DNA of 64,000 nt. Origin: Mesorhizobium sp. WSM4904 (GTDB taxonomy: Bacteria > Pseudomonadota > Alphaproteobacteria > Rhizobiales > Rhizobiaceae). Below the pieces are notes generated by a model. That model saw only the letters and a program-made list of their open reading frames with translations, was not told where the DNA came from and did no database searches. The translations under genes were made by a program, and so were the position numbers. The DNA lies in the NCBI RefSeq assembly GCF_029674545.1, contig NZ_CP121354.1, forward strand, positions 2,675,001-2,739,000. Reading direction: 5' to 3'. Shown piece by piece: positions 58,789 to 64,000 of this stretch. Within the stretch, counting starts at the first letter, position 1, and every line of letters starts with the position of its first letter.

Positions 58789-59550
58789 ATGGCGACGCCA
58801 CGCAGCGGCGAGGTCACGATACGCGACCTGTCGAAATCCTTCAGCCTCGGCGGGCGCCAGCTCGCCGTGCTGCGCTCGCTCAACCTCGACATCCGCCCCG
58901 GCGAATGCCTGGTGATCGTCGGCGCCAGCGGATCGGGCAAGACGACGCTGCTGCGCATTCTCGCCGGGCTGGAGAAGGCCGATGGCGGCGCCGTCGCCAT
59001 CGACGGGAGAGAGATCGAGGGCGTCGGCGAGGAGCGGGCGGTGATCTTCCAGGAGCCGCGCCTGCTGCCTTGGCTCACCGTACTCGGCAATGTCGCCTTC
59101 GGCCTCGAGGTGCGCGGCGTGCCCAAAGCGGAGGCCGAGAAGCGGGCGCGCTTCTACATCGCGCTGGTTGGCCTTGCCGAATTCAGCGATGCCTATCCGA
59201 GGCAGCTCTCGGGCGGCATGGCGCAGCGCGTCGGCATCGCCAGGGCGCTGACGGTGCAGCCGGAGATCCTGCTGCTCGACGAGCCGCTCGGGGCCCTCGA
59301 CGCCATGACCAAGATCTCCATGCAGGAGGAACTGGCGCGCATCTGGAGCGAGGAGAACGTCACCATGGTCGTGGTCACCCATGACCTGGAGGAGGCGATC
59401 TATCTCGCCGACAGGGTGCTGATCCTGCCCAAGGAGAAGGGTGGCGCGGCAAGGCTGATCGACGTCGACCTGCCACGACCGCGCGAGCGCAGCGAAAGCC
59501 GCTTCGTGCGCTACCGCGAGGAGCTGCTGCGCGAGTTCGGCCTGCATTAA
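58789..59550 (+). CDS. ABC importer ATPase, SsuB-like
   Basis: A 253-aa ATPase. Walker A is GASGSGKTT, Q loop FQEPRLLPWLTV, signature LSGGMAQRVGIARA, Walker B ILLLDEPLGALDAM and switch VTHDLEEAIYLADRV. The family is that of SsuB/NrtD. I choose the ATG at 58789, eight bases after ggagg; the ATG at 58774, three bases after the binding-protein stop, is possible. It completes the importer and ends the organosulfur gene set. Confidence 0.93.
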   Translation: MATPRSGEVTIRDLSKSFSLGGRQLAVLRSLNLDIRPGECLVIVGASGSGKTTLLRILAGLEKADGGAVAIDGREIEGVGEERAVIFQEPRLLPWLTVLGNVAFGLEVRGVPKAEAEKRARFYIALVGLAEFSDAYPRQLSGGMAQRVGIARALTVQPEILLLDEPLGALDAMTKISMQEELARIWSEENVTMVVVTHDLEEAIYLADRVLILPKEKGGAARLIDVDLPRPRERSESRFVRYREELLREFGLH

Positions 59551-59567
59551 GGAATAGTGCGCAAGCT

Positions 59568-60008
59568 TCAGCCGCCGCCGGCCAGGTCACTGTTCAGCGC
59601 ATCCCGAAGCGCCTGAACCCGCCGGTTCAGAGCGTCGAGCTCGGCCAGCGTCATGCCCGAGCGCTCGATCAGGGTCTCGTTGAGGCAATTGCACCGGACC
59701 AACAGAGCGCGTCCGGCAGGGGTCAGGTCGACCTGCACCTGGCGTTCGTCGGTCTGGCTGCGCTGCCGGGTGACCAGACCAGCCTGCTCCATCCGCTTCA
59801 CCAGGGGCGTGATCGTGCTCGATTCCAGGGCCAGTCGGTGCGCGATGCTGCCCACCGACATGCCATCCGCCTCGCCAAGCGCGTTCAGCACCAGATATTG
59901 CGGATAGGTGATCCCCATTTCGTCCAGCATAGGCTTGTAGGTACGATTGATTGTCATGCTGGTGGCGTAAAGCGTGAAACAGAGCTGATTGTCCAAGGGG
60001 AGTGGCAC
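59568..60008 (-). CDS. MarR/OhrR-family transcriptional regulator
   Basis: A 146-aa winged-helix regulator. The sequence resembles OhrR, the organic-hydroperoxide sensor: LDNQLCFTLYATSMTINRTY contains the reactive-cysteine position (C10), followed by YPQYLVLNALGEADGMSVGSIAHRLALESSTITPLVKRMEQAGLVTRQ (a typical wing). I start it at a GTG at 60008 behind aaagga; the long frame to 60176 crosses the operator region. It is divergent from the hydrolase at 60155, and between them lie several TTATCG-type palindromes, so it probably represses that gene and itself until oxidised. Confidence 0.88.
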   Translation of the reverse strand: MPLPLDNQLCFTLYATSMTINRTYKPMLDEMGITYPQYLVLNALGEADGMSVGSIAHRLALESSTITPLVKRMEQAGLVTRQRSQTDERQVQVDLTPAGRALLVRCNCLNETLIERSGMTLAELDALNRRVQALRDALNSDLAGGG

Positions 60009-60027
60009 GACGCGTTCCTTTTGCCGG

Positions 60028-60139
60028 CTGAGCGATAAATGTGTACCACGAAAAATGTTATCGTGATACATATTTTTGTGGACAAGCGAGCTCGACCAGA
60101 TTAGGCATATTTTTATCGCGATATTGTTTATCGCGAAAA
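60028..60139. promoter_or_regulatory. multi-site operator of the MarR/OhrR regulator
   Basis: The AT-rich divergent region contains TTATCGTGATA (60058-60068), TTATCGCGATA (60113-60123, with TATCGCGATA a perfect palindrome) and TTATCGCGA (60128-60136), plus the inverted half-site gcgataaa near 60032. The three right-hand units are clear copies of one motif, as expected for a cooperatively bound repressor that controls both genes. Confidence 0.75.
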
Positions 60140-60154
60140 TTATAGGAGATGGAG

Positions 60155-61018
60155 ATGACTGAAGCTTCGCATGCAAAGGCCGGCTCGGGCAGCGGCACGA
60201 TCACCACCAAGGACGGAACGCAAATCTACTACAAGGATTGGGGAACCGGTCAGCCGATCGTCTTCCATCATGGCTGGCCGTTGAGCAGCGACGACTGGGA
60301 TGCCCAGATGCTGTTCTTCCTGTCGAAAGGCTACCGCGTCATCGCGCATGACCGCCGCGGCCACGGCCGTTCGACCCAGACCGACACCGGCAACGAGATG
60401 GACACCTATGCCGCAGATGTGGCGGCACTTGTCGAGCATCTCGGCCTCAAGGACGCCATCCATGTCGGGCATTCGACCGGCGGCGGCGAGGTGGCGCGCT
60501 ATGTCGCCCAATACGGTTCCGGCGGCCGCGTCGCCAAGGCCGTGCTGATCGGTGCGGTGCCGCCTATCATGCTCAAGACCGATGCCAATCCCGGCGGCCT
60601 GCCGATCGAGGTGTTCGATGGCTTCCGCTCCGCCCAGGCGGCCAACCGCGCCCAATTCTTCCGCGACGTTCCGGCCGGTCCGTTCTACGGCTTCAATCGC
60701 CCGGGCGCCGTGGTGTCGCAAGGGATCATCGACAATTGGTGGCGCCAGGGCATGATGGGCGGTACCAAGGCGCACTACGACTGCATCAAGGCTTTCTCGG
60801 AAACCGACTTCACCGAGGACCTGAAGGCAATCGACGTGCCGGTGCTGGTCATGCACGGCGATGACGACCAGATCGTGCCGATCGCGGATTCGGCGCTGCT
60901 TGCGATCAAGCTGCTCAAGAAGGGCGAGCTCAAGATCTACAAGGGTTTCCCGCACGGCATGGCGACGACCCATGCGGACGTCATCAACGCCGACCTGCTG
61001 GCCTTCTTCAAGGCCTAG
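60155..61018 (+). CDS. alpha/beta hydrolase, cofactor-free chloroperoxidase-like
   Basis: A 287-aa alpha/beta-hydrolase of the non-heme chloroperoxidase (perhydrolase) group. The nucleophile elbow is GHSTGG (Ser), the acid is in [11 protein letters not shown] and the His in [11 protein letters not shown]; the oxyanion region is [13 protein letters not shown]. These enzymes form peracids from carboxylic acids and peroxide. The ATG at 60155 is preceded by aggag at six bases; the ATG at 60149 abuts the SD, so it is less likely. It is divergent from the OhrR-type regulator, which fits a role in organic peroxide metabolism. Confidence 0.92.
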   Translation: MTEASHAKAGSGSGTITTKDGTQIYYKDWGTGQPIVFHHGWPLSSDDWDAQMLFFLSKGYRVIAHDRRGHGRSTQTDTGNEMDTYAADVAALVEHLGLKDAIHVGHSTGGGEVARYVAQYGSGGRVAKAVLIGAVPPIMLKTDANPGGLPIEVFDGFRSAQAANRAQFFRDVPAGPFYGFNRPGAVVSQGIIDNWWRQGMMGGTKAHYDCIKAFSETDFTEDLKAIDVPVLVMHGDDDQIVPIADSALLAIKLLKKGELKIYKGFPHGMATTHADVINADLLAFFKA

Positions 61019-61098
61019 AATCGTCCAGTTGGATAGACGCGGCACCCGCCGTCAGGCGGGTGCTTTGACTCCGGGTTCTTCGCGGGCCGTGGCCGGCA

Positions 61099-62328
61099 TC
61101 ACGCCTTCCGGGCTTCCCTCATGTTCGGCAGGAACACCGTCAGCAGGCCGAGGAAGGGCAGGTAGGAGCAGATCTGGTAGACGAAGTCGATGCCCTTCAT
61201 GTCGGCAATGACGCCGAGCACGGCGGCGGCGATGCCGCCCATGCCGAAGGCGAAGCCGAAGAAGATGCCGGCGATCATGCCGACGCGTCCCGGCACCAGT
61301 TCCTGCGCGAAGACGACGATGTTGGAGAAGGCCGACGACAGGATAAGGCCGATCAGCACGGTGAGCACCATCGTCCATTCCAGGTTGGCGTAGGGGAGCG
61401 CCAGCGTGAACGGCAGCACGCCGACGATCGAGAACCAGATCATCGCCTTCTGGCCGTAGCGGTCGCCGAAGGGGCCGCCGAGCAGGATACCCAGCGCCGA
61501 GGCGCCGAGGAACAGGAACAGCATCACTTGGCTCATCTGCACCGAAACGCCGAACTTATGGATGGCGTAGAAGGTGTAGTAGCTGGAGAGCGAGGCGATA
61601 TAGGCGTTCTTGCTCAGCACCAGCAGCGTCAGCACCGCCAGCGCTCCCATCACCTTCCTGCGCGGGAAGGGCGAGACGTGGGCCGCTTGCTTGCGGGCGG
61701 CCATCGAGGCGCGCAGCCGGCTGTACCAGCCGCCGACCTGCCACAAAACGACAATGCCGATTAGCGAGCCGACGGCGAACCAGGAAATGCTGGTCTGGCC
61801 GAATGGCACGACGATGAAGGCGGCGAGCAGCGGTCCCATCGCCTGGCCGAAATTGCCGCCGACCTGGAACAGCGACTGCGCCAGGCCGAAGCGGCCGCCG
61901 GAGGCGAAGCGGGCGATGCGCGAGGATTCCGGGTGGAAGATCGCCGAGCCGATGCCGATCAGCGAGGCGCCGATCAGGAGCAGCCAGTAATGGCCGGCAT
62001 GCGCAAGCACCACCAGCCCGACCAGCGACGAGGCCATGCCCCAAGGCAAGGAATAAGGCATGGGCCGCTTGTCGGTGATCATGCCGATCACCGGCTGCAG
62101 CAGCGAGGCCGTCACCTGGAAGGTGAAGGTCAAAAGTCCGATCTGCCAGAAATCGAGACCGTAATTGTCCTTGAGCAGCGGGTAGATGGCCGAAAGCAGC
62201 GACTGCATGATGTCGTTGACGCAGTGGCAGAAGCTCACCGCGAGAATGACGGTGAAGGCCGTCGCTTGCGCCGAGGGGTGGCTGGCCGCCGCTGGGGCAG
62301 CGACGGCGGTGGCGGTCGTATCGGTCAA
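61099..62328 (-). CDS. MFS transporter, fosmidomycin-resistance (Fsr)-like
   Basis: A 409-aa major facilitator with twelve predicted helices, for example AFTVILAVSFCHCVNDIMQS, GIGSAIFHPESSRIARFASG (the conserved MFS loop) and GLAQSLFQVGGNFGQAMGPL. The Fsr family includes fosmidomycin exporters of about 400 residues; the physiological substrate here is unknown. I start it at a TTG at 62328 (MTDTTATAVAAP), seven bases after ggag; the open frame reaches 62451 but that N-terminus is not conserved-looking. It is divergent from an AraC regulator, a likely controller. Confidence 0.85.
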   Translation of the reverse strand: MTDTTATAVAAPAAASHPSAQATAFTVILAVSFCHCVNDIMQSLLSAIYPLLKDNYGLDFWQIGLLTFTFQVTASLLQPVIGMITDKRPMPYSLPWGMASSLVGLVVLAHAGHYWLLLIGASLIGIGSAIFHPESSRIARFASGGRFGLAQSLFQVGGNFGQAMGPLLAAFIVVPFGQTSISWFAVGSLIGIVVLWQVGGWYSRLRASMAARKQAAHVSPFPRRKVMGALAVLTLLVLSKNAYIASLSSYYTFYAIHKFGVSVQMSQVMLFLFLGASALGILLGGPFGDRYGQKAMIWFSIVGVLPFTLALPYANLEWTMVLTVLIGLILSSAFSNIVVFAQELVPGRVGMIAGIFFGFAFGMGGIAAAVLGVIADMKGIDFVYQICSYLPFLGLLTVFLPNMREARKA

Positions 62329-62456
62329 GGCAATGCTCCGTGGTCTTTTTGGCGGCGAACCGCAGGCAGTCTGATAGGACGCTTGCCTTATAATCGGCTT
62401 GAATGGCGACTTCTTTCGTGGTTTGGTCCAATAGTTTCGCAAGTGGGCCACATTCG

Positions 62457-63341
62457 ATGCCGCATGGTCGGGAAATCTTCAGGGGCGACGCCGCCGAGCT
62501 CGGCCGGCTGCACGAAAGCCGCTGGCAATGGCTGGAGCAGGCGGTCGGGCCTGCGGTCGCGCTGCCGACCGAATATCCCGACGGCTACCACGTGCCGCGG
62601 CACCGCCACAGCCGCAGCCAATTGCTGCATGCGCTGGTCGGCGTGGTGCTGGTGACGACCAGGCACGGGCGCTGGATGGTGCCGCCCGACCATGCGATGT
62701 GGATACCGGCCGGCATCGAACACTCGGTCGAGATGCTGGGCGATGTCTCGATGCGCTCGGTCTATGTTATGCTGGATGCCATTCCCGGCCTGCCTGGGGG
62801 CTTGCGCGTCGTCGGCATCACCGAACTGATGCACAGCCTGATCGTGGAATCGGAGAAGCTGCCGCAGGGCGGCGAGCTCGAAGGGCGAGCGGGGCTGATC
62901 ATGGGGCTCCTGCTGCACGAGATCCCGAACCTGCCGGAGCGGCCGCTCGGCTTGCCTTTCCCGTCGGACCCGAAGCTCGCGGCTCTCTGCCGGCGCTTCG
63001 TGGCGGCGCCCTCGCCGCATGCGACGATCGACGAATGGGCGGATGCCGCTGGCATGAGCCGGCGCTCCTTCACCCGCGCCTTCCATCGCCAGACCGGGCT
63101 GTCGCTTTCCACATGGCGCCAGCAGGCCTGTCTGTTCGCCGCGCTGCCCCGGTTGGCCGACGGCGAGCCGATCACCAGGGTGGCGCTCGACCTCGGCTAC
63201 GACAGCGTGCCGGCCTTCATCACCATGTTCAAGCGCATGTTAGGCGCCTCGCCACGCGGCTATATGCGCGGCGCGCGCGAGGCGGGCGAAGGCAGCAGGC
63301 GGCTTGCCGGTTTGACCCAGGCCAGCAGCGCCGCGGTTTAG
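62457..63341 (+). CDS. AraC-family transcriptional regulator
   Basis: A 294-aa regulator with an N-terminal cupin-like sensor ([23 protein letters not shown], then [20 protein letters not shown]) and a C-terminal two-helix-turn-helix AraC domain ([40 protein letters not shown], then LGASPRGY). I choose the ATG at 62457; an upstream ATG at 62403 is possible, as a TATAAT lies at 62389-62394. The stop overlaps that of prs by four bases on the opposite strand. It probably regulates the divergent MFS gene in response to a small ligand. Confidence 0.87.
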   Translation: MPHGREIFRGDAAELGRLHESRWQWLEQAVGPAVALPTEYPDGYHVPRHRHSRSQLLHALVGVVLVTTRHGRWMVPPDHAMWIPAGIEHSVEMLGDVSMRSVYVMLDAIPGLPGGLRVVGITELMHSLIVESEKLPQGGELEGRAGLIMGLLLHEIPNLPERPLGLPFPSDPKLAALCRRFVAAPSPHATIDEWADAAGMSRRSFTRAFHRQTGLSLSTWRQQACLFAALPRLADGEPITRVALDLGYDSVPAFITMFKRMLGASPRGYMRGAREAGEGSRRLAGLTQASSAAV

Positions 63342-64000
63342 TCGAAAAGGCTGGAGACCGATTCCTCGGTCGCCGTGCGCGAGATCGCTTCGCCCATCAG
63401 GTCGGCGATAGAAATGACGCGGATGTTGGGCGCATCGAGCACGGCCTGGCTCGGCTGGATGGAATCGGTGATCACCAGTTCCTGCAGCTTCGAGCCGGCG
63501 ATGCGGGTCACCGCGCCGCCCGAGAGCACGCCATGGGTGATGTAGGCGGTGACGCTGGTGGCGCCGTTGTTGAGAAGCGCCTCGGCCGCATTGCAGAGCG
63601 TGCCGCCCGAATCGACGATGTCGTCGATCAACAGGCAGTCCTTGCCGGCGACGGCGCCGATGATGTTCATGACCTCGGATTCGCCGGGGCGCTCACGACG
63701 CTTGTCGACGATGGCGAGCTGCGCGTCGAAGCGCTTGGCCAGCGCGCGCGCCCGGACCACGCCGCCGATGTCGGGCGACACGACGACGACGTTGCCGAGC
63801 TGCTTGTATTTCGCCTTCACGTCGCGGGCCATCACCGGCACCGAGAACAGGTTGTCGGTCGGGATGTCGAAGAAGCCCTGGATCTGACCGGCGTGGAGGT
63901 CGAGCGTCAGCACACGGTCGGCGCCCGCGCGGGTGATCATGTTGGCGACGAGCTTGGCAGAGATGGGCGTGCGGCCGGAGGCGCGGCGATCCTGCCTGGC
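63338..64000 (-). CDS. prs: ribose-phosphate pyrophosphokinase, 5' end cut by window edge
   Basis: The C-terminal two thirds of PRPP synthase. The frame stays open at base 64000, so the N-terminus lies outside. Visible parts: [38 protein letters not shown] (with the flexible-loop and AMP-binding regions), [20 protein letters not shown] and the PRPP-binding loop [12 protein letters not shown]. It makes PRPP from ribose 5-phosphate and ATP for nucleotide, His and Trp synthesis. Its stop overlaps the AraC gene stop. Confidence 0.97.
   Translation of the reverse strand, partial: ARQDRRASGRTPISAKLVANMITRAGADRVLTLDLHAGQIQGFFDIPTDNLFSVPVMARDVKAKYKQLGNVVVVSPDIGGVVRARALAKRFDAQLAIVDKRRERPGESEVMNIIGAVAGKDCLLIDDIVDSGGTLCNAAEALLNNGATSVTAYITHGVLSGGAVTRIAGSKLQELVITDSIQPSQAVLDAPNIRVISIADLMGEAISRTATEESVSSLFD

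Noticed and set aside
54113..59550. Reading the GST gene as part of the organosulfur operon
   Set aside because: A gap of about 140 bp separates it from the FMN reductase, and its family is not specific to sulfur metabolism; linkage is possible but not shown.

Overview
The window comes from the chromosome of a GC-rich alphaproteobacterium of the order Rhizobiales, most likely Mesorhizobium or a close relative. The signs are the petABC bc1 operon, a choline transporter (choXWV), a ClpS2-type adaptor, several small rhizobial families (DUF1344, DUF1059, DUF1285) and several families of structured intergenic repeats of the kind that are scattered through rhizobial genomes. No rRNA, tRNA, CRISPR array or prophage is visible. 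The species call is inference from family content.

Layout. 1-6934 (minus strand): a cluster of poorly characterised genes read right to left: a coiled-coil protein, an unrecognised 381-aa protein, a AAA ATPase, a DUF559 nuclease-like gene boxed by inverted repeats, a DUF6638-like protein and a DUF2333 membrane protein cut by the window edge. 7326-11358: thymidine kinase, then choXWV for choline uptake. 11466-13499: an autotransporter with a very regular 25-residue passenger repeat. 13673-14710: a persulfide dioxygenase-rhodanese fusion. 14896-19784: a SARP/TolB/TPR regulator divergent from a cysteine-synthase-like gene and a PLP decarboxylase, a possible small biosynthetic unit. 19807-24328: a YCII protein, an OmpR-type two-component system, small exported proteins and clpS.

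24500-31403 (minus strand): a tightly coupled MoxR / DUF58 / DUF4159 / von Willebrand-like membrane protein operon. Divergent from it is DUF1285-NUDIX-cca (31549-34075), with overlapping stops and starts. 34103-40446: a subtilase with a small outer-membrane-like partner, DUF1059, DUF1344, hemF, soxR with a recognisable SoxR box, trmL and small hypotheticals. 40451-48682: a pair of coupled ABC exporters, a small DUF6665-like protein, a cupin, petABC with a strong terminator, and apt. 48845-53725 (minus strand): two coupled MaoC-type hot-dog proteins, corA, ychF, pth and rplY. 54113-59550: a glutathione transferase and an organosulfur gene set (FMN reductase, flavin monooxygenase, SsuCAB-like ABC importer). 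59568-64000: an OhrR/MarR-type regulator divergent from a chloroperoxidase-like hydrolase across a multi-site operator, a fosmidomycin-resistance-like MFS pump divergent from an AraC regulator, and the 3' part of prs.

The best candidates for undescribed biology are the AAA-ATPase cluster at the left edge with its boxed DUF559 cassette, the SARP-cysK-decarboxylase unit, and the small outer-membrane protein/subtilase pair. Function assignments come from reading motifs by eye; no database search was possible.
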